In this document: positions 1-7,226 of the stretch, in pieces
Numbering within the stretch: position 1 is the stretch's first letter
Layout of the letters: every line of letters begins with the position of its first letter
From: GCA-003244245 sp050699835
GTDB lineage: Bacteria; Actinomycetota; Actinomycetes; Mycobacteriales; Pseudonocardiaceae
Direction of reading: 5' to 3'
Assembly (NCBI GenBank): GCA_050699835.1
Contig: JBOHFW010000390.1
Coordinates: 1-15,261 of the forward strand
Length of the DNA stretch: 15,261 bases
Notes under the pieces: model-generated
Told to the model about the DNA's origin: nothing
Databases searched by the model: none
Seen by the model: the letters and a program-made list of their open reading frames with translations, nothing else
Translations under genes and position numbers: made by a program

Positions 1-1206
1 GGCCTGCTCCAGCGCCTGGGCCCGATCAGCGCCGTGGACCACCAGTTTGGCCAGCAAAGAGTCGAAGAACGGCGTCACCGTGGTGCCGGCGGCGTAACCG
101 GAATCCACCCGTATCCCGTCCCCAACAGGCTCCACCCACGCGGTGACCGGGCCGGGGCCAGGTAGGAACCGCTTCGGGTCCTCGGCATTGACCCGCAGTT
201 CGATCGCGTGCCCGCCAGGTGCAAGAGCGTCGACATCGAAACCGGGCGCCGTGCCCGCGGCAATACGCAGTTGGGCGGCCACCAGGTCCACCCCGTACCG
301 CATTTCGGTCACCGGGTGCTCCACCTGCAGCCGAGTATTCATCTCCAGGAAGAAGAACTCGTCAGTGTCCTGATCGAGCAGGAACTCCACCGTTCCGGCA
401 TTGCGGTAGTCCACGGTAGATGCGGCCAGCATCGCGGCGTGCTCCATCCGGCCACGCAGATCCGGCGAGACGGCGGGCGACGGGCTCTCCTCAGCGATCT
501 TCTGGTGCCGCCGCTGCACCGAGCAGTCCCGCTCCCCTAACGCGATCACCCGGCCATCGGCCAATCCGAGGATCTGCACCTCGACGTGCCGCACCCGCGG
601 GAAGTAGCGCTCGACGAACAACCGCGGATCACCGAAGAGGCGCTGCGCGAAGGTACTGACCCGGGTGTACTCGGTTCGCAGCGTCGTGGCGTCGGCCGCC
701 ACCGCCATACCCATCCCGCCTCCCCCGGCAGCGGCCTTGAGCATCACCGGGAAACCGACCTGCCCGGCCTCGGCAACCGCAGCGTCCTCGGTAGCCACCG
801 CGCCAGGCGAACCGGCGGCCACCGGCACCCCCGCCGCCGCCACGGTGGCCCGCGCGGTCACCTTGTCACCCATCGCGGAGATCGCGGCGGCACTGGGACC
901 GACCCACACCAGGCCGGCGTCGGATACCGCCTGGGCGAACCCGGGGTCCTCGGACAGAAACCCGTAGCCGGGATGCACCGCGGTCGCGCTGGTCTTGTGG
1001 GCGAGCGCGAGGAGCTGGTGGGGGTCCCGGTAAGCCGGCGCGGGCGGTCCGGTCAGCTCCAGAGCCTCGTCGGCCTCGGCGACGAACGGCAGCTCGGCAT
1101 CCACCGCGGAGTACACCGCGATGGTTCGAACTCCCAGCGCACGAGCAGAGCGGATGACCCGCCGGGCGATCTCACCCCGGTTGGCGACTAGCAGCGACTC
1201 AAACAC
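1..1206 (-). CDS. Biotin carboxylase subunit/domain of an acyl-CoA carboxylase (3' end outside window)
   Basis: Catalyses ATP- and bicarbonate-dependent carboxylation of a biotin carrier, the first half-reaction of acetyl-, propionyl- or methylcrotonyl-CoA carboxylases. The window holds 402 codons with no stop. Visible are the N-terminal ANRGEIA motif (8-14), HPGYGFLSE (78-86), Lys115 and Lys157, the ATP-grasp glycine loop GGGGMGM (161-167), ERDCSVQRRHQK (225-236) and EMNTRLQVEHPVTE (288-301). The metal and catalytic residues Glu274, Glu288, Asn290, Arg292 and Glu296 are all present, so the domain looks active. The GTG start at 1206 is preceded by a G-rich Shine-Dalgarno (1216-1220). It overlaps the end of the upstream permease gene by eight bases (GTGTTTGA), which suggests translational coupling. 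Whether a biotinyl domain follows, as in actinobacterial alpha chains, cannot be seen. The acyl-CoA substrate cannot be told from this part, so no symbol is given. Confidence 0.95.
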   Translation of the reverse strand, partial: MFESLLVANRGEIARRVIRSARALGVRTIAVYSAVDAELPFVAEADEALELTGPPAPAYRDPHQLLALAHKTSATAVHPGYGFLSEDPGFAQAVSDAGLVWVGPSAAAISAMGDKVTARATVAAAGVPVAAGSPGAVATEDAAVAEAGQVGFPVMLKAAAGGGGMGMAVAADATTLRTEYTRVSTFAQRLFGDPRLFVERYFPRVRHVEVQILGLADGRVIALGERDCSVQRRHQKIAEESPSPAVSPDLRGRMEHAAMLAASTVDYRNAGTVEFLLDQDTDEFFFLEMNTRLQVEHPVTEMRYGVDLVAAQLRIAAGTAPGFDVDALAPGGHAIELRVNAEDPKRFLPGPGPVTAWVEPVGDGIRVDSGYAAGTTVTPFFDSLLAKLVVHGADRAQALEQA

Positions 1207-2680
1207 GCACCCTGTCCCCCTGCCGGAGCCGCGACTTGCGGGCCCCATAGGCGAAGTAGACGACCAGACCGAGAGCCATCCATACCAGGAAACGGACCCA
1301 TGTGACCACGGAGAGATTCAGCATCAACCACAGGCAGGACAGGATCGCCAGCAGCGGGACCAGCGGCACTAGCGGGGTCCGGAACCCCCGGGGCAGGTCG
1401 GGCCGGGTCCGGCGCAGCACCAGCACGCCCGCAGACACCAGCACGAAAGCGAACAGGGCGCCGACATTGACCATCTGCTCGAGCTGGATGATCGGGAAGA
1501 ACGTCGCCACCACACCGACGACCACGCCGACTCCGATGGTGGCCCAAACCGGGGCACCGCGGGAACCGGTGCGAGCCAGCGCTTGGGGGAACAGGCCATC
1601 CCTGGACATGGCGAACAGCACCCTGATCTGGCCCAACATGAGGATCATCGCGACCGTCGTGAGCCCGGCCAGCGCGCCGAGTGCGATGGCCGTGGCGACC
1701 CAGGGCAGTCCGACATTGGTAAAAACCGTCGCCAGGGTCGCGGTGTCACCGCTCGCGGACGTGGTCAGGGCGGTGTAGGGCTGCATGCCCGTGATCACGA
1801 GGGCGACCGCTATGTACAGCACCGTGACGATCACCAGCGCGCCGATGATGCCCCGTGGCATATCACGTTGCGGATTGCGCGCCTCCTCGGCGGTGGTGGC
1901 CACCACGTCGAACCCGATGAACGCGAAGAACACCACCGAGGCCGCCGCGAGCACCCCGAACACCCCATAGGTGCTGCCCTGCGCGCCGGACAGCAGCGAG
2001 AACAGCGACTGGTCCCACCCACCGCTGCCACCACCGGGTTTGGCCGGTGGGATGAAAGGCCGGTAGTTGCTCGCCTGGATATAGCCGATGCCGACGGCGA
2101 TCACCAGCAGCACCACGGCGACCTTGATAGCTGTGATCACCTGGCTGATCCGGGAGGAGAGCTTGATTCCCAGCGCGAGGATCACTGTGAGCACACCGAC
2201 GACCAGCAGAGCACCCCAATCGACCCTGACGCCTGCGACGTCGACAGTGGTGGCCAGGGCACCACCGGTGGCGTCGCCCAGGTACACCGACCAGAACTTG
2301 GCCAGCACCGCGCCGCCAACGCTGAACTCCAGCACCAGGTCCCAGCCGATGATCCAGGCGATGAGCTCGCCGAAGGTGGCGTAGGAGTAGGTGTAGGCGC
2401 TACCAGCAACCGGGACGGTGGAGGCGAACTCGGCGTAGCACAGCACAGCGAACCCGCAGGCGATTGCGGCCAGGACGAAGGACAGCGACACCGCCGGACC
2501 CGCGGTGTCCCCGGCATGTTGAGCAGCGAGCCCGAAGATCCCGGCACCGATGGACACCGCGACGCCGAACACAATCAGGTCCAGCGCACCGAGGTTGCGG
2601 CGCAGCCTAGTGCCCGGCTCGTCGGTATCCGCGATGGATTGCTCGATCGACTTGGTCTGCCACAGCATCTTGATAGCCAC
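1199..2680 (-). CDS. APC-superfamily (CAT-type) cationic amino-acid permease
   Basis: Polytopic inner-membrane transporter, about 493 residues with roughly 12 or more hydrophobic segments, the usual size for YfnA/CAT-like permeases. The N-terminus has a cytoplasmic lead (KSIEQSIADTDEP) before the first helix. That helix carries SIGAGIF, the unwound substrate-binding motif of APC transporters. A later loop has FIGFDVVATTAEEARNPQRD, the consensus that defines this subfamily. It resembles M. tuberculosis Rv3253c, as I remember it. Substrate is probably a cationic or neutral amino acid; this is inferred from the family. Start choice: a strong Shine-Dalgarno, GGGAGGTG (2693-2686), lies 4-7 bases before in-frame GTGs at 2683 and 2680. 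I took 2680. GTG 2695 would overlap the ribosome site, and ATG 2668 (MLWQTKS) is possible but distant from it. It follows the CDF gene by 23 bases and overlaps the carboxylase gene. Confidence 0.93.
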   Translation of the reverse strand: MAIKMLWQTKSIEQSIADTDEPGTRLRRNLGALDLIVFGVAVSIGAGIFGLAAQHAGDTAGPAVSLSFVLAAIACGFAVLCYAEFASTVPVAGSAYTYSYATFGELIAWIIGWDLVLEFSVGGAVLAKFWSVYLGDATGGALATTVDVAGVRVDWGALLVVGVLTVILALGIKLSSRISQVITAIKVAVVLLVIAVGIGYIQASNYRPFIPPAKPGGGSGGWDQSLFSLLSGAQGSTYGVFGVLAAASVVFFAFIGFDVVATTAEEARNPQRDMPRGIIGALVIVTVLYIAVALVITGMQPYTALTTSASGDTATLATVFTNVGLPWVATAIALGALAGLTTVAMILMLGQIRVLFAMSRDGLFPQALARTGSRGAPVWATIGVGVVVGVVATFFPIIQLEQMVNVGALFAFVLVSAGVLVLRRTRPDLPRGFRTPLVPLVPLLAILSCLWLMLNLSVVTWVRFLVWMALGLVVYFAYGARKSRLRQGDRVRV

Positions 2681-2703
2681 CACCGCACCTCCCACGATGC
2701 CGT

Positions 2704-3627
2704 TCAGCCGGTAGCCGCCGGGGCGCGATCGAGATCAGGTTCGAGGTAGATAACCCGGGCAGCGGGAACCGAGGCACGGATCCGCGCCTCGGCCTCGTCG
2801 ATGACTCCAGCAACCTCCGCGGTGGACAGGGTGGCCGTCACCGCGATCTTCGCGGCGACCAGCAGCTCGTCCGGGCCGAGATACTGGGTCTTGACGTGGA
2901 TCACCCGATCCACCCCGCGCCCGACCATCGCGCCACGGATGCGACCCAGCTCGTCCTGATCGGAGCCTTCGCCGAGCAGCAGGCTCTTGGTCTCCACAAT
3001 GAGGATGATCGCGATGACGCCGAGCAGCACGCCGATGGCCAGGGTGCCGATCGCGTCCCAGATCGAGTCGCCGGTGAGCATCGAGAGCCCCACGCCACCC
3101 AGGGCAAACACCAGCCCGAGCAGGGCCCCGGCATCCTCTAGTAGCACCACCGGAAGCTCCGGGTTCTTGGACCGCTTGATGAACTGCCACCAGCTGTCGC
3201 TGCCCTTGAGCGGCCGGGACTCCCCGATCGCGGTGCGGAAACTCAGGGTCTCCAGCACGATCGCCACCACCAGGATCCCGATCGCGACCAGTGGCGAGAT
3301 GAGCGGCTCGTGGCTTTCCAGCTTGTGGATGCCCTCGTACAGGGCGAACACCGAGCCGAGACTGAACAGCAACAGTGCCACCACGAAGGAGTAGAAGTAC
3401 CGATCGCGGCCGTAGCCGAAGGGATGCTCCTGGGTGGCTTCCCGCTGGGCGCGCTTGCGACCGAGGAGCAGCAGACCCTGGTTGGAGGTGTCCGCAACCG
3501 AGTGCACCGACTCGGCCAGCATCGAGGACGAGCCGGTGATCAGATACCCGATGAACTTGGCCACCGCGATACCCGCGTTGGCCAGCAACGCCGCAATGAT
3601 CGCCTTTGCTCCGGCATTGGCTGACAC
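2704..3627 (-). CDS. Cation diffusion facilitator (CDF) family metal transporter, ZnT9-like subgroup
   Basis: About 307-residue membrane protein that probably exports a divalent metal (Zn, Mn, Fe or Co) in exchange for protons. The first transport site is the H-x-x-x-D in ESVHSVADTSNQ (His42, Asp46). EHPFGYGRDRYFY follows at 67-79, a signature of this group. The second site, normally HxxxD, is replaced by Glu164-Asp165 in LLEDAGALLGL, as in SLC30A9/TMEM163-like members. This fits a divergent subgroup rather than a defect. Five to six hydrophobic segments precede a C-terminal cytoplasmic domain (from about residue 215, GEGSDQDELGRIRGAM) with the ferredoxin-like pattern. The GTG start at 3627 was chosen because GGGAGGAGG (3643-3635) sits seven bases upstream; a reading start at 3663 would put that site inside the gene. 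It is first in an apparent operon with the permease and carboxylase. Metal specificity cannot be predicted. Confidence 0.92.
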   Translation of the reverse strand: MSANAGAKAIIAALLANAGIAVAKFIGYLITGSSSMLAESVHSVADTSNQGLLLLGRKRAQREATQEHPFGYGRDRYFYSFVVALLLFSLGSVFALYEGIHKLESHEPLISPLVAIGILVVAIVLETLSFRTAIGESRPLKGSDSWWQFIKRSKNPELPVVLLEDAGALLGLVFALGGVGLSMLTGDSIWDAIGTLAIGVLLGVIAIILIVETKSLLLGEGSDQDELGRIRGAMVGRGVDRVIHVKTQYLGPDELLVAAKIAVTATLSTAEVAGVIDEAEARIRASVPAARVIYLEPDLDRAPAATG

Positions 3628-3668
3628 CCCGACGCCTCCTCCCGCTGCTCGTCTCACCCGCACCGGCG

Positions 3669-3674
3669 AGCCTA
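3669..3674 (-). promoter_or_regulatory. Candidate -10 box for the CDF-permease-carboxylase unit
   Basis: The minus strand reads TAGGCT, matching the actinobacterial TAnnnT pattern, and would start transcription near 3662, about 35 bases before GTG 3627 with the Shine-Dalgarno inside the leader. No convincing -35 box is seen. The same hexamer appears upstream of manB. Confidence 0.25.
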
Positions 3675-3895
3675 CAAGCGATAGAGGTGACTCCCACCGG
3701 CGACGCTAGTGCGACATGCTCGGCGATGCTTGGTCATTTCGCCGCTACGTGTGGCCGAGTGGCTCACCGCGGATCTGACACCAGACCAGACAGAAAAAAG
3801 CGGCGCTCCTCGCCTGTCCAGGCCGATGATTGAGTCAGTGGCGGGTCACCACCCGCAGGCCCGCTTTGAGGTGGAAGGACTCGCTGTCTAGGTAG

Positions 3896-3901
3896 TAACA
3901 T
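3896..3901 (+). promoter_or_regulatory. Candidate -10 box for the toxin-antitoxin pair
   Basis: TAACAT fits TAnnnT, and transcription would begin around 3908-3911, at or next to the GTG of the short antitoxin-like ORF. That would make its mRNA leaderless or nearly so. No Shine-Dalgarno is visible before this GTG. No good -35 hexamer is seen at 16-19 bases upstream. Confidence 0.3.
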
Positions 3902-3910
3902 GTACAGCGT

Positions 3911-4024
3911 GTGATCCGGCAGGCCAAGCGCCCATTCGACATCGTTCACCTGCCCGAGCCGGCGACCAACGCGACCGGGCGCTCAACCGGGGACTGGCTT
4001 GCCGACCTCCGCGGCGAGCACTGA
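3911..4024 (+). CDS. Short antitoxin-like ORF, probably truncated
   Basis: A 37-codon frame opening at GTG 3911, directly after an in-frame TAA at 3896-3898, and ending in TGA (4022-4024) immediately before the ATG of the VapC-like gene, with no gap. Its end, TGDWLADLRGEH, looks like the acidic/hydrophobic C-terminal tail with which Phd/VapB antitoxins wrap their toxin. Position and tight spacing also fit an antitoxin. What is missing is the N-terminal DNA-binding/dimerisation domain: VapB/Phd proteins usually have 70-90 residues, and I see no such domain in any frame just upstream. It may be a remnant, a minimal antitoxin, or a chance ORF. The call rests on the junction with the toxin gene rather than on firm homology. 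Confidence 0.4.
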   Translation: MIRQAKRPFDIVHLPEPATNATGRSTGDWLADLRGEH

Positions 4025-4438
4025 ATGCCAACCAGGGTCTACGTCGGCACCTCTGCAGTGGCGAAGCTGTTCATCGCTGAGCGGGAAACCTCCGATCTGC
4101 GGCGATGGCTCGCTGATCTGTCGAAGCCGCATCTGGTGTCCTCCGCATTGCTCGCTGTGGAACTTCTGCGACTCCTCCGCCTTGTCAACCCGACCACGCT
4201 CGCGCCAGCGGAACGATTCTTGGCGGCCGACATCGACATCGTCGAGATCACACCTCCGGTTCTCAGTGATGCGACAACGGTGCCGCCACCACGGCTGCGC
4301 ACCCTCGATGCGATCCACCTAGCCACTGCGTTGGACCTCAGCGCCTCCGTGGACATCCTCGTCACCTACGACAAGGTCCTCATCGAGGCCGCCCGCACTG
4401 CCGGGCTCACCGTGGCCTTCCCGGGTGCGTCGTACTGA
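4025..4438 (+). CDS. vapC: VapC-like PIN-domain toxin with its first catalytic Asp replaced by Gly
   Basis: A 137-residue PIN-domain protein, normal length for VapC, the ribonuclease of type II toxin-antitoxin pairs that usually cuts tRNA or rRNA. PIN nucleases hold Mg/Mn with four acidic residues. Here Glu46 (SSALLAVELLRLL), Asp95 (RTLDAIHLATAL) and Asp116 (ILVTYDK) are in place. The first motif, normally Y-[LV]-D-T-S-A, reads YVGTSAVAKLF, with Gly8 where Asp belongs. The codon is GGC, one transition from GAC. Since this Asp is nearly invariant in active members, the protein is probably a dead or weakened nuclease. This agrees with the shortened antitoxin just before it. The reading frame itself is intact. 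ATG 4025 follows the antitoxin stop directly, so translation is probably coupled. Confidence 0.85.
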   Translation: MPTRVYVGTSAVAKLFIAERETSDLRRWLADLSKPHLVSSALLAVELLRLLRLVNPTTLAPAERFLAADIDIVEITPPVLSDATTVPPPRLRTLDAIHLATALDLSASVDILVTYDKVLIEAARTAGLTVAFPGASY

Positions 4439-4507
4439 CCAACCAACACCAACCTCACCGAGCGGACTCCCGGAAGCGACTACTCAAGTGGATCGGGTCG
4501 ATCAGCC

Positions 4508-4750
4508 CTACTCCTCGCACGTCATACCCTGCACCACGAGGTGTCGCAGAGTGGCGAATTCATCGTCGGTCATCTTCGTTTTGAGTAGCTCCACTATGCA
4601 ACCGATGGCAGGATTCCACTCGCCGTAACCGTCACCGCTCCATGCGGTATCCAGTACTGGCTGAATGGTCTCGTCGTCGTAATCACAACCTTCGTCGAGA
4701 CCGATGTTAACGAGCAGATCAGCGATCTCTTCGATAGTAAATGCTTCCAT
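4508..4750 (-). CDS. Small acidic hypothetical protein, orphan and AT-richer than its surroundings
   Basis: I do not recognise this 80-residue protein. It is strongly acidic, with EEIADLL, DEGCDYDDE and KTKMTDDEFATL, has two Cys (22 and 51 in rough count) near short helical stretches, and shows no signal peptide or membrane segment. A good ribosome site (AGGAGG) lies 3-5 bases before ATG 4750, so it is likely translated. Base composition is by eye about half G+C, clearly lower than the flanking genes, with codons such as GTA, ATA and TTA/AAC rare nearby, which suggests recent acquisition. It follows manA on the same strand after 44 bases and faces vapC tail to tail. Size, acidity and isolation resemble orphan immunity proteins, but that is only a guess. 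Confidence 0.7.
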   Translation of the reverse strand: MEAFTIEEIADLLVNIGLDEGCDYDDETIQPVLDTAWSGDGYGEWNPAIGCIVELLKTKMTDDEFATLRHLVVQGMTCEE

Positions 4751-4794
4751 GATCCTCCTGTCCAGTTCTCGAAGCCTGGCGCCGACGGGTCGCG

Positions 4795-6048
4795 CTAGCT
4801 GTCATCCAGTCCGGGCAGCGCCCGGAACAGCTGCACCGGACCAGCACTCGGGCACACCATGACGTCGGGGTCCGCGGCGGGTAGCCACACCGACCCACCC
4901 CGGCACACCGTCACACCAGCGCCGTCTGGGGATCGCAACTCCACCGACCCCCGGGTACACAGCAGGATCTGCGGTGACCGGCTGCGCAGCAGGATAGGGG
5001 TGGACTCACCGTCGGCCCAGTCCAACCGGGTCAGCTGGAACTCTTCAGCCGGAGTCCGGTACGCAGTCTCGTGCGATCCGAGCCGTTCACCACATTGCAC
5101 CAGCAGCTCACCGTAGGAGAAGTCCAAGACGCGCAACAGCTCTGGAACGTCCATGTGCTTGGCGGTCAAGCCGCCGCGCAGCACATTGTCCGAATTGGCG
5201 CTGATCTCCACGCCGGTGCCGCGCAGGTAGCTGTGCAGGTTGCCGGCCGGGAGGTACATCGCTTCGCCCGGCGCCAGCACGACGTAGTTGAGCAGCAAGG
5301 CCGCGAGCACTCCGACGTCCCCCGGGTACGCCTCGGCCAGCTCGAGAACGACCCGGCACTCGGGCCGAAAGTCTCGCCGGGATGAGTCGCCACAGATATT
5401 GTGCCGGCGCAGCAGCGCGACGCAGGAGTCCAGGATCTGGGGCAGTAGCGCCTTGACCGCCGGCTCGGGCATGGTGATCCAGGTGGTGAACAGCATGCGC
5501 AGCCCGTCGGCATTCGGTCCCGCGGCGAGCATCGCCCGGTAGGGCGCGAGTGGGGGCGTATCCAGCGCGGCGAGCAACTCGACGGTGTGCTGCGGATCCC
5601 GGAAACCGGCCAGCGCATGGAGCTCGGTCAGCGCGCAGATCAGCTCAGGTTTGTGGCTGGGATCGGAGTAGTTGCGTTCCGGGGCGTCCCGGGGGATCCC
5701 GCGAGCCTCCTCGCGGGCGAATCCCTCGGCGGCCTGCTCGGCGGAGGGGTGGGCTTGCAGGCTCAGTGGCTCCTCGGCCGCGAGCACCTTGAGCAGGAAA
5801 GGCAACCGGCAGCCCCAGCGCCCCGCGCAATGCGCACCGAGGTGGCGAACAGGATCGGCGTGGAGGGCTTCCAGCAGAGCGGTCTGGCCGCCGTCTGCGT
5901 GCAGCAGCACCGACGAGTCCGCCGGGTGCGCGCCAAGCCACAGTTCCGCCTGCGGGTGCGGCGCGGGAACCGGGCCGCCGAGCAGCTCCGCGATCGCAGT
6001 CCGGGAACCCCAGGCGTAAGGCCGCACCGCGTTGCGCAGCAGCTCCAC
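4795..6048 (-). CDS. manA: Mannose-6-phosphate isomerase, type I
   Basis: Interconverts fructose-6-phosphate and mannose-6-phosphate in the cytosol, the entry to GDP-mannose and so to mannosylated lipids and glycans. It is a cupin-fold zinc enzyme of about 417 residues, close to the mycobacterial ManA. Zinc ligands are visible: Gln98 and His100 in LSLQAHPS, Glu135 in SHKPELICAL, and the His of YLPAGNLHSYLRG. The N-terminus (ELLRNAVRPYAWGSRTAIAE) matches the usual family opening, so I start at GTG 6048, which has GGGAGGGG a few bases upstream. An in-frame ATG at 6081 overlaps the previous gene's stop as ATGA and would add 11 residues; the longest possible ORF reaches 6186 but lies within the upstream gene. 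The gene follows the SIS protein in the manB-Trm112-SIS-manA order. Confidence 0.95.
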   Translation of the reverse strand: MELLRNAVRPYAWGSRTAIAELLGGPVPAPHPQAELWLGAHPADSSVLLHADGGQTALLEALHADPVRHLGAHCAGRWGCRLPFLLKVLAAEEPLSLQAHPSAEQAAEGFAREEARGIPRDAPERNYSDPSHKPELICALTELHALAGFRDPQHTVELLAALDTPPLAPYRAMLAAGPNADGLRMLFTTWITMPEPAVKALLPQILDSCVALLRRHNICGDSSRRDFRPECRVVLELAEAYPGDVGVLAALLLNYVVLAPGEAMYLPAGNLHSYLRGTGVEISANSDNVLRGGLTAKHMDVPELLRVLDFSYGELLVQCGERLGSHETAYRTPAEEFQLTRLDWADGESTPILLRSRSPQILLCTRGSVELRSPDGAGVTVCRGGSVWLPAADPDVMVCPSAGPVQLFRALPGLDDS

Positions 6049-6077
6049 AACCCCTCCCTGATCACCTGGGTAGTAGC

Positions 6078-7226
6078 TCATCCAACGGTGAAACCGATCC
6101 GGCCCGGCCCACCCAGCACGCCCCGGCTCAGCCCGAGATAGAGCGCCGCGAAGTCGAACCGTAAGGCCAGCACGGCGGCGGCACACGCGGCGGCACCCGG
6201 GTCGCCGTGGCGGACCATCAGCTCCTCGTCGGCGGTCACCACGTCAGCGCCGGGTAACGCGTCCGATGCGGCGACGCGCTCAAGCGCGTTGCGGGGGTCG
6301 TGGGGCACCCCCAGCAGAACTGGCCGCATCGGCGGCAAACCGCTGCGCGACTGCTCGGCAAACCGGTCCTCGAACGGATCACGGAACACCTCGGCTTCCC
6401 CGCTGGCGCGAGTGGCCTGCTGGCGCAGCACCGGCAGCGCTGCCGTCTCGTGGAAACCCGCGGCGTGCGCCACCACTCCCGCGTGCGCGGCGAGCGCTGC
6501 GACGCAGTGCCCTGCCACCGCGGTGGACACCGGATCGGTGCCCCACAGCAACGGAGTTCGCTCGCGCAGGCGCAACGCCAGGGACTTCGCGGGGTTGACC
6601 AGTGACTCGTGGGCGACGTGGTCACGCTCGGCTTCACGGTCAAGTTCACCGGCGAGCTCTTCAGCGTCGGTCGCCAGCAGCTCCAGCGTATTCAGCAGCA
6701 GCAGCCCCGCGGTTAGCGTGCGCGGCAACACCAGGCTCGGTGGTACCTCGATCCGGGGTACCAGCAGCACCGATCGGCCTGCTGCGGCGGCGGCCACCGG
6801 GCCCTCGGCAGGGGCGGTGAGCACCACCTGGGCGCCCCGGCGGAGCGCGCGGTCGATGTCTTCGGCGAGCTCCCGATCCCCGGGATCGGTGGTGTTGGCC
6901 AGCACGATGTCCAGCGCGCCCACCCACATCGGCACCGATCGCGTCGTCGCCACCGGGACCGGGCAGGACGGTCCGAGCAGCGCCAGCAGCAGCGGTGCCG
7001 CGGCCGGTGCGGCACCCGGCCGGGTCAGCAGCACCAGAGCGCGGGGGCGTTCGCCAGCTAACCGCCGTAGATCCGCTTCCTCGGCCGCGGCGGCAGTAGA
7101 GCGCACCTGAGCGCCCGCGGTGGCTGCGGCGCGGAGCAATCCGCCGGAGTCGGTGGCTTCCAGACGCCCAGGATCGTCAAGTAGGTCCTCGTCGAACTCC
7201 GCTCCGAATCCCCTGCCGGGTTGCAT
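6078..7226 (-). CDS. SIS-fold, phosphoglucose/phosphomannose isomerase-like protein (TobH/Rv3256c family)
   Basis: A 382-residue cytosolic protein conserved between manB and manA in actinobacteria. The layout resembles two-SIS-domain bifunctional glucose/mannose-6-P isomerases. The first domain is about 60-200 (ALVLLTRPGAA, PMWVGALDIVLANTTDPGD) and the second about 230-380 (PLLWGTDPVSTAVAGHCVAALAA, with GFHETAALP). The loop that binds sugar phosphate, typically S-x-S-G-x-T, reads NTTDPGDRE here. The ELNHNEI-type catalytic segment is not recognisable; DPFEDRFAEQ lies in that region. It may therefore bind a sugar phosphate without isomerising it, or act with ManA/ManB. ATG 7226 overlaps the upstream stop as TGATG, giving translational coupling; GTG 7229 is an alternative one codon earlier. 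It ends 29 bases before the chosen manA start, or overlaps by four if ATG 6081 is used. Confidence 0.82.
   Translation of the reverse strand: MQPGRGFGAEFDEDLLDDPGRLEATDSGGLLRAAATAGAQVRSTAAAAEEADLRRLAGERPRALVLLTRPGAAPAAAPLLLALLGPSCPVPVATTRSVPMWVGALDIVLANTTDPGDRELAEDIDRALRRGAQVVLTAPAEGPVAAAAAGRSVLLVPRIEVPPSLVLPRTLTAGLLLLNTLELLATDAEELAGELDREAERDHVAHESLVNPAKSLALRLRERTPLLWGTDPVSTAVAGHCVAALAAHAGVVAHAAGFHETAALPVLRQQATRASGEAEVFRDPFEDRFAEQSRSGLPPMRPVLLGVPHDPRNALERVAASDALPGADVVTADEELMVRHGDPGAAACAAAVLALRFDFAALYLGLSRGVLGGPGRIGFTVG

Larger units (their letters stand above)
3628..3910. other. Intergenic stretch with no gene I can support
   Basis: This 283-base gap separates the minus-strand CDF operon from the plus-strand antitoxin/toxin pair. 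Short ORFs cross it on both strands, but none has a good ribosome site or recognisable sequence. It contains a small perfect hairpin, GCGGGT-CACC-ACCCGC (3841-3856), without a following T-run. At about 3751 there is a stretch resembling a tRNA D-arm (GTGGCCGAGTGGCTC) but no acceptor stem. It may be degraded sequence belonging to the accessory patch. Confidence 0.5.

Noticed and set aside
1583..2749. 388-residue plus-strand ORF
   Set aside because: Antisense to the permease; rich in Asp, His, Gly, Arg and Gln, the typical shadow of a membrane-protein gene.
3745..3815. tRNA-like D-arm (GTGGCCGAGTGGCTC)
   Set aside because: No acceptor stem, anticodon arm or T-arm could be paired around it.
3841..3856. 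Hairpin GCGGGT-CACC-ACCCGC as a terminator
   Set aside because: Short stem, no T-run, and it is not just downstream of any gene end.
6082..6186. N-terminal extension of manA
   Set aside because: It lies within the SIS gene's coding end and precedes the conserved ManA N-terminus; the ribosome site fits a start at 6048 or 6081.
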